In this document: positions 48,271 through 61,300 of the stretch, in pieces
Numbering within the stretch: the stretch's first letter is position 1
Layout of the letters: every line of letters begins with the position of its first letter
Assembly: GCF_910592395.1 (NCBI RefSeq)
Contig: NC_088325.1
Span: forward strand, 10,108,109-10,172,108
DNA length: 64,000 bases
From: Lineus longissimus
Taxonomy: Eukaryota > Nemertea > Pilidiophora > Heteronemertea > Lineidae
Reading direction: 5' to 3'
Program-made: the position numbers and the translations under genes
Notes under the pieces: generated by a model
The model's database searches: none
What the model was told of the DNA's origin: nothing
The model's input: the letters and a program-made list of their open reading frames with translations, nothing else

Positions 48271-48877
48271 ATAGGATTCAGACCCAATACATATACCATA
48301 TCCGAGGCTTTAGGCCTACTATACTGTACCTGACACGTAGCCTACTTATAGCATCAGACTGTTGATAATGCAATCAGAAGGTGAAGCAGGCTTTTTGTCC
48401 ATAACACACCTACCTGATGGGCATCCGAAAGACCTCAAAATGAGACCGCTTCCAATAACGTTAGCAATCCACAAGACCAACTCCACCTTAATCAAATTTT
48501 GGAGGTACCTAAACTAGACGACAAATTTAGCAATGACTCAGTGACGTTTTAGTTTTGTCCAGGATAGCTAGCCCACATCGCATACAACCACACACTCTGA
48601 ATAACATGACAATCCATTCAAAATAATAGATGTACCGTATGTTCCTTGGAATTAGGGCATGTCGCATATGGGTCTTGTACTTGATACCAACCATTCAGCT
48701 GTGAATTTAAAGTGTATTCAGCAGTGAATTTTAATGATTTATCATATTTTTTCTCTATGTTCATGATATGTGATGGGACATGTGGCCACTGTTACTTGGG
48801 TGGAGTCGGCATCGGTGAGAAGAGGTACTTGAATCATAGTGAAATGTGACCTATTTTTTAATTTTTTATTTAAGAAA

Positions 48878-49184
48878 TTAAAGGGACAATTTGGGCGTGG
48901 TAGTTACCTGGCCAGGAGGATAATGTCTCTGCTTGCCACCATGCACCACCAGTAGTAGTAACACACAGATGCTGAGTTCTAATAATGATTTTGGACAATG
49001 ATTCGAGGCAGTTTTGGACATAGCAAGTGAGTTTCAGGCAGACCTGTGGTTACATCCCATTCTAGTGCATTGTTTATTGCAGTTCAATGACTTTTCAATT
49101 ACCTGTTTGGAGAAGTAACAGTCCTGCTGGAAGCCAGTTTTGTATGAAAAATCAACATATCTCGTGCCTAGTTTGTCCCTTTAA
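48878..49184. mobile_element. MITE with TTAAAGGGACAA termini
   Basis: The left end is 'ttaaagggacaatttgggcg' and the right end 'gcctagtttgtccctttaa', inverted over about 12 perfect bases with more matches inside; about 307 bp, no ORF. Confidence 0.75.
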
Positions 49185-50180
49185 GACCACAATTGTGGGT
49201 CTCATGACTTGAATGGAGATGTTGAGGGTGGAGCTAAAGTGAAGGCCCCAAACCTGTGGCCCCTGGCCGAAGGTTTCGGTGAGATTTTGCGCTCCATTCT
49301 ACAGAGACCTAACAGAGCCGTGTTAATTTCACTTCACCTAAAATTTAATTTCGATTTTAAACAGAATAAATAATCTCTCTACAATCAAGGTGTGTTGGAA
49401 TAGTTAACAAGGAGTTTTTAATCCGCCCAGGGATTCTGTGAAATGTGTCTGATTAAAAGGTTTAAGCCAATTTATCAGAATTGTTGCTCTGATCTTAGTT
49501 GTGAAAAGTGACAATCCCATGGTCACAAGCAATGTGGCGATGTTCAGAACCCATTCCGTTCAGGTCAGGTGTCCAACACTAAATGACCATTAGACAACCC
49601 CGTTCCTCTTAACCTCTTTAGTAGTATGCATGGTTTGTAGAAGATACAATGTCTAGTTTTCTTATTGCACATGACTTTAGAGAAATCAACTCTGATTTCT
49701 CTAAGATATTAGCACTTATGCCAGTTTTTCTGTTTGGTGTCTGATAATCCTAAAGTCTCCCGACTTCATGAGGGAGGTGGGATATGGATGCAAAGCGCGG
49801 AGAGATCAGCATGATCTATTCTTGATTTATTCGTGATTAAATGACCCGATAAAGAAATTTAAATATTTGAATGAAAAAAGAGAACATCTACAAACTAGTT
49901 ATCAAATTGTACCCACCGGCTATATTCCAACATCGAAATATCCTCAATTGATAAGGTTAGAATACACATGAAAGATTTTCACAAATGGCACCGGTACAAT
50001 TTGGCCAATTGTGATAAAATGTTTGTTGGTTTTTTGCTCATTAGTTTAATTGGCCATGGAGATTTTTACATGAAGAATTACATACGACCTGCCTTGACTC
50101 TCGAGTTACACTGGAGTTGTCCAAAATTTCATTCTTTGCCGAGGAATTGAGCAAGATTTTGTAGTTGTGAAAAGTTAAAG

Positions 50181-53100
50181 ATGGAACTATCGATGCTGAT
50201 GGTCACTTTGATATTTCTGATCAAGATAAAAGGTAAGTTGAAAATTCTTTGTGAATTATTTCCAAGTATGTTTGTGTACTTCTTTGGGGCTTTGAATAGA
50301 AAATTCTGAGGCGTTGGCATGAAGTCAATAGTATTAGAATAATGCAGTCTGGGAAAGGTGGGAATAACCAGCCAGAATCCAGGGAAAACAATGCGTTTTG
50401 CCATGAATCATGCCTAAAGCTCAGCCCCAGGAAACCGAGCATTCAGAATAATAAAACGGTTTTCTGTTGTATTTTAAATATCACCGAAGGACTATGGCTA
50501 CGCATTACACCGTGGGACCGGTGTAAAATGTCCTAGGATAGAATGTTAGGCAAAGGAAACAAATGATTTTATTATGTGCTTTAATCTCCGACCTATTAAC
50601 GGTCATGGCCTCTATAGAACCAGACAGTAAAATACAATAGGATCGTACACTTTTTCCAGGGGGACATTTTCTTCGTTGATACCGCCATGTGCTGGCGCGG
50701 CAAACCCATGAAGCACTCCAACAACCTAGCTTCACTGTGAAACTAAAATGCCAATCGTACATTTATTACGATTGTCACAAACCAAGTGCTGCAGCGATTC
50801 GAACGGACGGCTTGTTTTAGTTACTAACTGCGTTTATTGCGAAACAGCTGTTCCTGTTATCTTGCATGTCCAACTGTATGGGCCACGCCCGGTGGGCGTC
50901 CGATGACAAAGGTATTGTACGTGTGCTCAACGCAACACGGCCAAACGGGGCGAGGTAAACGAGACCAAGGCATATACGTCTATGGTCTAAACCACTCACC
51001 AAGTAAAAGGGGTGACAGCTAGTGTGGTATGTGGCAACGATTGTTTGGAGGAGACTACGTTAGAAAGCACCAGCTGATTGATGCTCTTACTGCCTATCAG
51101 ACACCGCAGCCGGCTAGTAAGAAATGCTCAAAATGTACTTGTAATCAGATAATAGTAATAGAAGAATTTATATAGCGCCGCTTTACAATACATACATAGA
51201 TATAAGACAATTTAACCATAAAACACATTGAATAAAGCACCATCTAGTGGAAATATAGGTTAAAAAGGTGCGTCTTTAAACATTTTTTTTAAATGCCATT
51301 GTTTTCGACAATCTAATTTTTTCTGGCAATTTGTTCCAGAGCTGTTGGGCGCTGACACTGTACGCCCTATCTCCGGCTGTCTTCTTCTTGGACTTACAGT
51401 GAGTAAGTCTCGGTGCCGCTTCTGCCCTGGTTGTTCTCTGGGTGGAAAGAAGCGGCAGCCGAAGATAGGCATGGCCACCGTCATACACAGCTCTGTAAGC
51501 AAAGGTTAAAAGTTTAAATTGAGTTCTAGCATGAACTGGTAGCCAGTGAAGTTGACGGAGGACAGGAGTTATATGGTCTCTTCTCTTGGTGTTGGTAACC
51601 AGTCGTGCAGCTTGATTTTGAATTTTCTGCAGGCGGTTGAGGTCATAATTTGGCAAACCAAAGTACAACGAATTGCAAAAGTCCAATTAAGCTGTAATAA
51701 AAGCATGGGTTAAGGTAACTAAAAGTCCGGCAGGGAGATATCTTTTAGATGAAGCAACTATGTGAATTTTATTCTCGGTAGAAAGGTAAAGATGGTTTTC
51801 AAAATTACTGTAAAAACTGTTCTAAGGTGCCAACAAATGGCAAAAGGTGTACACTAGAAAACCACAAGGGAGAAACGTTTAATGTCTGTGCTCCTGAACG
51901 TCTTGTTGCCTCGCTCAAAGATCTCCCCAGTGATGCACAATTTCTCCGCAACAATGGATTTAAACCCAGTAAAATCACAGCTTTGATTTGCTGTTGTGAA
52001 CAAATCTATTATCAAGTCAATCTGCATTCAGCAACTTCAACTAGACTACACTCTACAGTCCTGCAAGTTTTGTATTGTCTAAATTTGGGAAGTCACTTCC
52101 AATCCGAAGCCTCTACAGTCCTGCAAGTTTTGTATCGTCTAAATTTGGGAAGTCACTTCCAATCCAAAGCCTCTACAGTCCTGCAAGTTTTGTCTTGTCT
52201 AAATTTGGGAAGTCACTTCCAATCCAAAGCCTCTACAGTCCTGCAAGTTTTGTATCGTCTAAATTTGGGAAGTCACTTCCAATCCAAAGCCTCTACAGTC
52301 CTGCAAGTTTTGTATTGTCTAAATTTGGGAAGTCACTTCCAATCCAAAGCCTCTACAGTCCTGCAAGTTTTGTATTGTCTAAATTTGGGAAGTCACTTCC
52401 AATCCAAAGCCTCTACAGTCCTGCAAGTTTTGTATCATCTAAATTTGGGAAGTCACTTCCAATCCAAAGCCTCTACAGTCCTGCAAGTTTTGTCTCGTCT
52501 AAATTTGGGAAGTCACTTCCAATCCAAAGCCTCTACAGTCCTGCAAGTTTTGTCTTGTCTAAATTTGGGAAGTCACTTCCAATCCAAAGCCTCTACAGTC
52601 CTGCAAGTTTTGTATCGTCTAAATTTGGGAAGTCACTTCCAATCCAAAGCCTCTACAGTCCTGCAAGTTTTGTATCGTCTAAATTTGGGAAGTCACTTCC
52701 AATCCAAAGCCTCTACAGTCCTGCAAGTTTTGTCTTGCCTAAATTTGGGAAGTCACTTCCAATCCAAAGCCTCTACAGTCCTGCAAGTTTTGTATCGTCT
52801 AAATTTGGGAAGTCACTTCCAATCCAAAGCCTCTACAGTCCTGCAAGTTTTGTCTTGTCTAAATTTGGGAAGTCACTTCCAATCCAAAGCCTCTACAGTC
52901 CTGCAAGTTTTGTATCGTCTAAATTTGGGAAGTCACTTCCAATCCAAAGCCTCTACAGTCCTGCAAGTTTTGTATCGTCTAAATTTGGGAAGTCACTTCC
53001 AATCCAAAGCCTCTACAGTCCTGCAAGTTTTGTCTCGTCTAAATTTGGGAAGTCACTTCCAATCCAAAGCCTCTACAGTCCTGCAAGTTTTGTCTTGTCT

Positions 53101-56100
53101 AAATTTGGGAAGTCACTTCCAATCCAAAGCCTCTACAGTCCTGCAAGTTTTGTATTGTCTAAATTTGGGAAGTCACTTACAATCCAAAGCCTCTACAGTC
53201 CTGCAAGTTTTGTATTGTCTAAATTTGGGAAGTCACTTCCAATCCAAAGCCTCTTCAGTCCTGCAAGTTTTGTATTGTCTAAATTTGGGAAGTCACTTCC
53301 AATCCAAAGCCTCTACAGTCCTGCAAGTTTTGTATTGTCTAAATTTGGGAAGTCACTTCCAATCCAAAGCCTCTACAGTCCTGCAAGTTTTGTCTTGTCT
53401 AAATTTGGGAAGTCACTTCCAATCCAAAGCCTCAGTAGGATTTGCAATCAGAGCTCTTCCAACGGATTTGCTAATTTTCACAGCAGTCGTTATTGATATG
53501 TTCAGTTTCTGCAGTTTTGGGTAGAGATGAAATATACTTGCAAAGTTACGGATTTTATATGCCCAGCCTGATGTTATACTACAATTATCCTCAACAAAAG
53601 AGTTGAATGATTTGCTGTCGGATAGTTGGAATAATTTTTCCATCCACAAACCCATCAGAACAGAATCCTTCTGAATTGCTTGGTGTTCGTATGTGATATA
53701 GTTCTCCCCATCGAATATGATTTTCTGAATGACGTTAACATCACTTTCATCAGGCCTAAAGGGTACAACATATCCATCATCTACTGCGTCTTCTCTCACG
53801 TGTAATTTTAGTTCATCTAGTAAAGGCTGACCGCGGAGAATTTCCAGTGGTTTCTCAGTAGCCGATTTCCTCCTGCTCTCGCCTATAGTGAATTTGAACT
53901 GTCCGGGTTTTTTGGTAAACGTTTGAACTTATCCTGTTGAAATCCGAGAGCAGCAAGTTCCCCTTTTGTTTTATAAATCTCTTTAAGGTTTGCATAATAA
54001 TGCATAGACGCTCGATGGAAATCGATTTGCTCCTGAATAGCGCGCAAATCGTACAAGTTTGCAGCAACTTGTAATGGAACTGGTGGTGTAAAATTATCCC
54101 AATCCATATCCAATTCTTTATCGTCAATCTTACATTCTTCCATAGTGTCTGATAAACCAGATGATGTGGCCATTTTGGTGTCGTAGATCGAAATGACTAA
54201 TAAGGTTTTACGTGGGATGTTGTCCTATTCACTCGAGTTAGTCTCGGGGACTGCATGAATCTGCTGTGTTGTTCTTTGTGTACCAGATCATGAAGACTGC
54301 CCAGCCTATTTAAAGAAACCCTGTCGTGACCCAAGTCTTTATTTCACCTGGCTGAACGTAGTAAAAATAACTAAATTGGAGATTACCTCTTACGCAGTTC
54401 ATTGACTGGAGCCAGTAATGTTATGCAACGTTATGCAATGTTAGCCAAATGAACAGCTCACTGCAGCAACTACCTAGGGGACCTTGAAACTGCTAATATC
54501 TAACAAAGGAAACTTATTCCCGCCTTAGGTTTTAACCGGGCCGTTCAAAACTCCCCATTTTTATAAGCGTTTCTCGATAGCTTCCCTTTAATGTGAATGG
54601 TGTGGCTCCCCTCTTATGAGGTTGATCAATGAAATCTGAATAATCAAAGATATTCCTGTTTAATTCATGTTCCAAGCGCACTTGAGTTTTGGGTGCCATG
54701 CATACAACAGTGTTCAGGTAGCCAGTAGCACATGTATACTCCTATGCCAGCCTCAAAAGCCCATTCTAATATTGGCCCTGCATAGAATCAAAAACAAAAA
54801 AGACTACTCTTGATTACTTCTTGATATAATAAGTATGTAAAAATTGCAACCTGGTCATGTAAGATAAGAATGTTTGAATATGCCTTTTTTACAATATCCT
54901 TTATTTTCCAGTTCTGAGCACTTCCACTGTCCCAAGAAATGTATTTCCCAACACACCAACTGCACAAACTCGGGGCAGTTCAGTTCCTTACTTTGATAGG
55001 ACTCCAACATTCGTTCAAGGTAAGCAAATTTAGGAAAATGGTGTGAGCATTGTTTTCATGGTAATAAGAAATACACATAGCTGTTAGGCAGGTATGCATG
55101 CAAATGTGATAAAACATGGTGTTATAGTTCTTGGTCACCCATACACCAATTAACTACTCTCGGCAATAACTTTGGTGATGGGGTGGGCAATATGGGATGG
55201 AATACGTCGACCCCAACTCCGTAAGTGATCTTCCTTAACAGAGACGCCTCTACGTGGCAGTCTGGTATACCCTTTGAACAACATACAGCATTGGTGAAGT
55301 TGGTAGGCAGTATATTTTATTTCATAACTGAAAACACAAAAATTTGAATTGAAATTCATTGCCAGCATATCAACTGCATTATTATGACAGTTTAAAATTT
55401 TTTTTACCTGAGCCATGAAATCATACCATGAGTACAGACAGCATAGGCCTTTAGGGACAAAATGTCAAAGCGGTGTACTGATAACAGAAGTTTTAGAATT
55501 GTATAGTCATGACCCATTTGGGACCAAAATGACTGTCTCTATAAAAGAGAGTGTCCTACTAAGGGAGGTTCCACTGTATTTTAAGAAAGTTTTGCTAATA
55601 ACAAAAGTAAAGAGGCAAGAAAATGTGCAGTTTTGCAAGTCTGTATAGTAGTTAGTTTATACCACTCTAAACTAACCATACCTCATTGTCTATGACACCT
55701 TATAAATGGCTGGAAATAGATGACCTGGCAAAATTTATTGGGACAGGAGAACTTATTTGGAATACAAAAAAAAGTAATTGTTGTGCTCCAGTTTTGCAAG
55801 TTCTATGTTCTTTGGATAACGCTCTTCCCAGTCACAAAATGTAATTTAAAAAGTTGGTGATAGCAGGTAAATTTCAGGCTTGAAAATAGCTGGAGTGTTC
55901 TTTTTTGGTCCGTTGAGTTGGCTTTGAGTCTCTCCAAGGGTATGGACCTTATCATTGGGAGTGATTTCAGCTGTCCAAAGGACATATTAAGGGAAGCGAT
56001 GAGGCATGATCGAGTGTGATTGCTCCTATGACGAAGAGTCTTATGTCTTATGGCTGGTTGTGATTGATGTGACCACACTGACAGGTTGTGCCAGTGAAAA

Positions 56101-57509
56101 CCAGACGTGTATTTTGGCCATCTTATTCAATATCCTGGAGATATGAAATAATATATCCATTGATTGCATTATCATATTTACCGAGAAGAATTTGGTACTC
56201 CTAGAGGTGGATTGGCGAATTAGTTTCCACCACTTTTTGTGGAGATGGGACACAAGAGTCCCTTTAAATGCAAATGCCTCAATTTCTAAATTGTAAACAT
56301 TAATAGCTTTTGAAGCTTAAACCAACTTTAAAAGTGTGCAATTTGCTGCACTAAAAGAAGTGTAATTTATTTCCATGTTTTTGGGTCAAAGATCTTGAGA
56401 AGGAAATCTCATTTTTCATTACAGGTATTACCATTGCCATGATCATCATAACAGTAATCTTGATCATCATATTAATATTTCTGGTTTTCAAACTATGGTA
56501 AGTTTAACAAAATATACAATTGGCAGGGATGGATCCTGGGGTTGCCCCCCCCCCCCCCCCCCCCATTGGAAAAAAGCTTTAAATTTGAATTAAAATAAAG
56601 AATTTTTGTAACTTTACGCTAAAATTGGACGAGGAGCCCTCTCTTTTCTCAGGAAGCAATACAACTGCCAATGACATTTTCTGTGGGTGATGTAACATGG
56701 AGGTTAGCTCCAAGATCAACCAATACCACCACACCTTGCCCAGAACATCAAAACAATCATTGATGGATTATCACTGATGTCTGAGGGTTTGATGGGTGAC
56801 CAATGAAACCCATTTATTAACCTGCTTGGGGGCCAAACCTGTCCAAAGATTTAAATGGCTGTTGAGAAATAACTAATGCAGGTAATAAAGTCAAACCAAC
56901 TAGAAACAAAATTATTTGATTTCAGCTACATCTGGCAGAAATGTAGTGAACTTATGATATGATAGCTATTCGAAATCAAAAGTATGTCATCTTTTCTGTG
57001 ACACCTGGTACAAATTCATTATTTTGAGAACCAAGCCAATTTAATATCTTAACTCAGTAAACTTAGTACTTTTTTTCACCAACAGGAGGTCGGGTCTGGT
57101 TCGATTTGGCAAGCACCGCCACAACTACAGTACCCCAGACATCCCATTGAACACACATGGATCAGAATTTGCTGCAAATTATGAAACGAATTTCGGGCCA
57201 CAATATGAGAATGTAAGCGGACCTGCTTCTCATACGAACAATACGATAGCCGTTGACGATATGTTTCCGAAAGCCTTGATTGACTCACGATATGAAGTCA
57301 GGGAACTGGAGGAGCAGGAGGAGGAGGAACAAGAGCAGGGGTCTATTCACAACGACCAAGATGAAAATGACATTGGATGGCGTATTTCTGAAAATGGGAC
57401 AGAAGAGGATGAGACTCGGTCGCTAGCCTCGACAGATGGGCAGGGTCCAGACAGTCAGAATGAAGGTGGATCGGCAGCCTTTTCTACAGAGGAAACCAGT
57501 GAAATATAG
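50181..57509 (+). CDS. Gene D: small type I membrane protein with acidic tail and YENV motif
   Basis: Four plus-strand exons: 50181-50232 (signal peptide, 17 codons, phase 1), 54912-55019 (36 codons, phase 1-1), 56425-56497 (membrane helix, phase 1-2) and 57086-57509. They sum to 657 bp and 218 residues, all with GT-AG sites. Residues 18-53 are a Ser/Thr/Pro-rich stalk without Cys; 55-75 is an almost pure Ile/Leu/Val/Phe helix; the tail (78-218) begins basic (RSGLVRFGKHRH), carries NYETN, QYENVSGP (Tyr118) and RYEVREL, then a Glu-rich stretch. No globular ectodomain is seen; exons lost or hidden in the 4.7 kb first intron are possible. The gene is head-to-head with gene B and shares YENV with it. 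YxN is a known SH2-binding shape (Grb2 type); the function is not identified. Confidence 0.72.
51145..51810 (-). mobile_element. 5'-truncated LINE, reverse transcriptase C-terminus
   Basis: The minus-strand frame (51276-51686, extended by another open stretch upstream) shows the well-known C-terminal wording of CR1/L2-like non-LTR retrotransposons: DFCNSLYFGLP, LQKIQNQAARLV, HITPVLRQLHWLPV, GDRAYSVSAQQLWNKLP. A stop interrupts before DFCNSL, and a frame change comes near the end. The 3' tail ('tatatagcgcc', then 'ctattactattatc' on the minus strand) looks like a LINE terminus. No intact ORF. Confidence 0.88.
52048..53432. repeat. Minisatellite, 60 bp unit, about 23 copies
   Basis: Units are nearly identical over the full length ('ctctacagtcctgcaag', 'ctaaatttgggaagtcac', 'ttccaatccaaagc'). 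Variation is almost confined to two nearly adjacent positions in 'tgt(a/c)t(t/c)gtct', plus single changes in a few units (near 52437, 52738, 53179, 53254). As 60 is divisible by 3, two plus-strand frames stay open throughout (51827-53524 and 52075-53496). I regard these as by-products, not genes. Confidence 0.95.
53413..54173 (-). pseudogene. Intronless ORF with one frameshift, unknown protein
   Basis: A minus-strand ATG at 54173 opens a frame of about 90 codons that begins MATSSGLSDTMEE and contains DWDNFTPPVP. At a run of six A (plus T, 53908-53913) the reading continues in another frame through FTIGESRRKS and DELKLHVRED to GRALIANPTEALDWK and a stop at 53413, just inside the minisatellite. 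One extra A would restore one frame of about 254 codons. No family is recognised, and there are no introns, so it could be a retrocopy, a captured mobile-element gene or a real intronless gene with a sequencing error. It lies antisense within intron 1 of gene D. The C-terminus may have been cut short by the minisatellite. Confidence 0.5.
55516..55579. mobile_element. Fragment of the TACAGTAGAACCTC MITE family
   Basis: 'gggaccaaaatgactgtc' and 'gggaggttccactgta' match the right half of the element at 6568-6749. Located in intron 2 of gene D. Confidence 0.6.
56547..56565. repeat. Homopolymer C run
   Basis: About 18 consecutive C in intron 3 of gene D; its length is probably unreliable. Confidence 0.8.
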
Positions 57510-57533
57510 ATTGGCTAATCAGAATCTTGCATG

Positions 57534-57715
57534 ACCAAGATGAAGTACATGTAGTGATTAGTCAGCGTATCATTTCAGAAAATGCATCGCGAGAGGAGGA
57601 TTTTTGTTCAGCAGTCTCTGCAAATGGGATCGGCAGGACGGTCAGAATGAAGTTGAATCTGCAACATCTTCTGATCAGGGAACAAATAAAATATAGGTTA
57701 TTCTAATAAGAAGCT
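57534..57715 (+). repeat. Decayed tandem copy of the end of gene D's last exon
   Basis: 'gaccaagatgaa' at 57354 recurs at 57534, 'gtcagaatgaag' at 57453 recurs at 57641, and 'aatata' plus 'agaa(t/g)cttgc' recur after the stop, at a spacing of 180-188 bp. The second copy follows the stop codon and is no longer open, so it now forms part of the 3' UTR. Confidence 0.75.
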
Positions 57716-58311
57716 TGCGTGGTCTTGAGTGAATTGACAAATATGAAATTGGTTTTGCTGTGAACCAGCCGAATAGTAAAAAAGTATTATCAAATAGTTA
57801 TTGTTACTTGTTACTGATTTTAAGGGTGTGGCGAGGGACTCTGTCGGTTGTCCAATGGGCAAGTAGGATCATGTCCCACTCTTTAGAAATGAGTTGTTAA
57901 TTCTTCATGTCTCGCAAGACAAGAGAAATGTTACACTTAAAAACATTAAACCCGATGTGAAACTGGCCAATGCACATAGTGTTGACGTTACATCACCTCA
58001 GGACACTCAACCTTTTACAGAAACTGTAACTGATAATGTATGATTACAATTATATTATATTTATCAAGGAAATCTTCATTACATTTGTACAGTGACAGTC
58101 CCAATAACAATTTACATCCCTGTATGTTATGCGTAATGTTTTAGTTACTTGTACACACACAATGCACTTCATTTAATGTATGCTCCGACCACGAGTTCAC
58201 AGTCATGACTTGGACTGAATGTAGTTTAATAGGCCTAGATTGGAAGTGGCTAATTAATTAAAACATTTGTATTTGTAAACTAAGTACATTGTATTGGTCA
58301 AGAAGAATAAA
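57685..58311 (+). terminator. Candidate polyadenylation signals of gene D
   Basis: AATAAA occurs at 57685-57690 (inside the decayed tail copy) and at 58306-58311. Either could end the transcript. Confidence 0.35.
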
Positions 58312-58339
58312 ATCCTGGTGTCTATTAATTATATGAGTG

Positions 58340-61300
58340 TTTCATTTCAGGCATTTGCCTGAGTAGAAGAAGAACATCATGTGTCTTGAACACAACACCA
58401 GGACCCTTCTGACTCGAGCTTATGTCTCAATGTGCACTTGAAGACAGGCCCAGACAACTGGGCACAAGTCCACAACTAGGCAACTCAAGTAGCCTTCCTG
58501 AAGAAGCTTATTTTCTGAGGTGGCTCACACAGCCCACGTACCTCATGTTCCCGGGACAGCATCAGGACCCTCCTGCCTCTGAAAGAGTTTCTATCTAATT
58601 GTGCTCTTGAAGACGGGCGCTAGTACACAACCTAGCAACTCAAGTAGCCTCCTTGAAGTAGCTATGTACCTGAGGTAGCTCACATACCTCGCGAAGTACC
58701 TCATGTATGTACCCAGGACAGCTTCAGGACCCTCCTGCCTCTGAAAGAGTTTCTATCTATTTGTGCTCTTGAAGACAGGTCCAAGTACAAAACTTAGCAA
58801 CTCGAGTAGCCTCCTTGAAGTAACCTATTTTCTGAGGTAGCTCACATATCAAAATTTACAAAAGACAGGGACTACTAGTATTCCTCTTGCTACACCAGTC
58901 CGCATAGGCTGTGAAAGACGGGATTATACCTTCTCAGTGCTACACCAACCACACCAGTTGTAAACGACAGGGGACCAAGCTGTTGAAGGTGGGGAATATT
59001 CCTCCTGCTACACCAATCATTTGCTGTGAAGGACAAGGGACAATACCACCGGTTGTGAAAGACAGGTTTGTATACCACCAGCCAATGTTTGCGAGACGTA
59101 GTGGACTACACCTGCTGCTGCACAAGCCAGATGTTGTTAGATACCAGGGACTATAACTGTCGTTACAAACTACAGGATGTTAGAGACACGGGACCAAGTT
59201 GGGAAGAACATAGGAAGTATTCCTCCTGCTATACCAGCCGCAAGTTGTGAAATACTGCCAACTATTCCTCTCTTGCTGCACCAGCCATACGTTCTTAAAG
59301 ACCAGGGACTATTCCTCCTGCTACACCCAGCCATATTGTGACAGTACTAGGTCCCTCCTGCTACTCTAGCTACCGGTTATGAGAGACGGTGAACTACTGC
59401 CCGCATTGTGAACGACAGGGGCTAATTCCTCCTGCTACAAAACTCACAAGTTACGAAAGACAGGAGATTGTATATTCCTTCTGCGTCATGCTAGTAAGCC
59501 ACAATTAAGGAACAGCAGGTCACTATTCCTCCTGCTACACCAGCCGCTTGTTGTGAAAGACATGGGACTATACCACCGGTTGCGAAAGACACCGGTTTAT
59601 CATACCTCCTGCTCGATCAGCCACATGATATGACTGAGAGACCGGGAACTGATCCTCGTGCTACACCAGTCACACGCTGTATAGAGGCAGAGGTTGCTTT
59701 ACGTGCCACTAGTTATGAGAGACAATGTTCTATACAACATGCGTCACCACCGAGAGGCAGGAACAGAGAGTGACAGGGAGACACATTTTGAAATAAAGGT
59801 TCTTCTCCTGCTACACAAGTCGCAATGTGTCAAAGACAGGGAACTATTCCTCCGGCTTGTCAAAGACCGGGGAATATTCCTTCTGCTACACCAGCAACAG
59901 GTTAAGGCAGGGACTATTCTTCCTGTTACACCTGTCGCCAGTTGCGAAAGATCGCTGCAAATTGAAACTATTTCCCCCGGCTAACCCCATCCACCGGTTG
60001 TGAAAGGAACTTTACCACTGGTTGTGAAGGACAAGGGACAATACCACCGGTTGTGAAAGACAGGTTAGTATACCACCAGCTAAAGTTTGCGAGACGTAGT
60101 GGACTACACCTCCTGCTGCACAGGCCAGATGCTGTTAGAGACCTGGGACTATAACTGTCGTTACAAACTACAGATTGTGAGAGACAGTGTTGGGAAGAAC
60201 ATAGGAAGTATTCCTCCTGCTATATCAGCCGCAAGTTGTGAAATACTGGCAACTATTCCTCTCTTGCTGCACCAGCCATACGTTCTTAAAGACCAGCGAC
60301 TATTCCTCCTGCTACACCCAGCCGTATTGTGGCAGTCATAGGTCTCTCTTGCTACTCTAGCTACCGGTTATGAGAGACGGTGAACTGCTGCCCGCATTGT
60401 GAACGACAGGGGCTAATTTCTCCTGCTACACGAATCACAAGTTACGAAAGACAGGAGATTGTATATTCCTTCTGCGTCATGCTAGTAAGCCAGAATTAAA
60501 GAACAGCAGGGGACTATTCCTCCTGCTACACCAGCCGCTTGTTGTGAATGACAAGAGACTATACCACCGGTTGTGACCTGGACAAATTGGAAAGGACAAT
60601 GAAAGCTGAACTGAGGAAAAGATTGCAACAGTACAATTGTATGTCAAACTGGCAAGACAGAGAAATGTTGTGATGATGTCTTCATACGGCCAACTGATTG
60701 TTAAACCCGATGCCTTGACGACTTCGTCTCCCGCCTTTCACAGCCTGCGGACAGGCCACAAGAGGAAGAATTCCTTGTCATTCGTAAATAACGGCTCGTG
60801 TAGTTGACATAATATAACCCGATGTCGTTTGCAATATGTGACTGGTGTCGCAGGAGAAATAGTCCCTGGTCTTTCACGGATTGGTCCCCTGGCTCTTACA
60901 ACCTGTATATATATATATATGGTGAGGAAGGAGGTATAGTCCCCTGTCTCTCACAACCTGAGGCTGCCGAAGCAGGAGGAGGTATAAACCTGTCTTTCAA
61001 AACGGGTGGTCTAATTCCCTGTTTCACAACGACTGGTACTGTGGGAGGAATAGCCCCAATGCATTTTACAACTTGGTCCAGTGTCTCCAGTGCTGGTGAA
61101 GCGGGACATATTGTCCCAGACAGCAAGCACTAGTGGGCGAATGGTGGCAAATGAGTGGAGCTAGGGGCAGCGACAGCCGACCCAAAGTGTAACAGAAGGA
61201 ATGTTCCCCCGTCGTTCGTATTTTGCGGCTAGTGTAGTAGGAGAAATACCTACCTTTCTTTCACAACTCGGTCCCGTCGCTCACAACCTGTAGCTGGTGA

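Larger units (their letters stand above)
46285..50180. other. Non-coding region between gene B and gene D
   Basis: No gene is supported. Both genes point away from it, so it would hold their promoters, but no TATA box or other element stands out. It contains MITEs at 46841-47006 and 48878-49184 and a tandem array at about 47965-48270. Confidence 0.5.
50233..54911 (+). other. Intron 1 of gene D, filled by insertions
   Basis: It holds a LINE 3' fragment (minus), a 60 bp minisatellite and a minus-strand ORF with a frameshift. The 50.3-51.1 kb and 54.2-54.9 kb parts show nothing recognisable. Confidence 0.55.

Noticed and set aside
52048-53432. CRISPR-like array
   Set aside because: Units are contiguous copies with no unique spacers, and the DNA is animal nuclear.
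51827-53524. Two long plus-strand ORFs (565 and 473 codons) of 20-residue repeats
   Set aside because: They are open only because the minisatellite unit is 60 bp and has no stop in two frames; there is no initiation context or non-repetitive domain.
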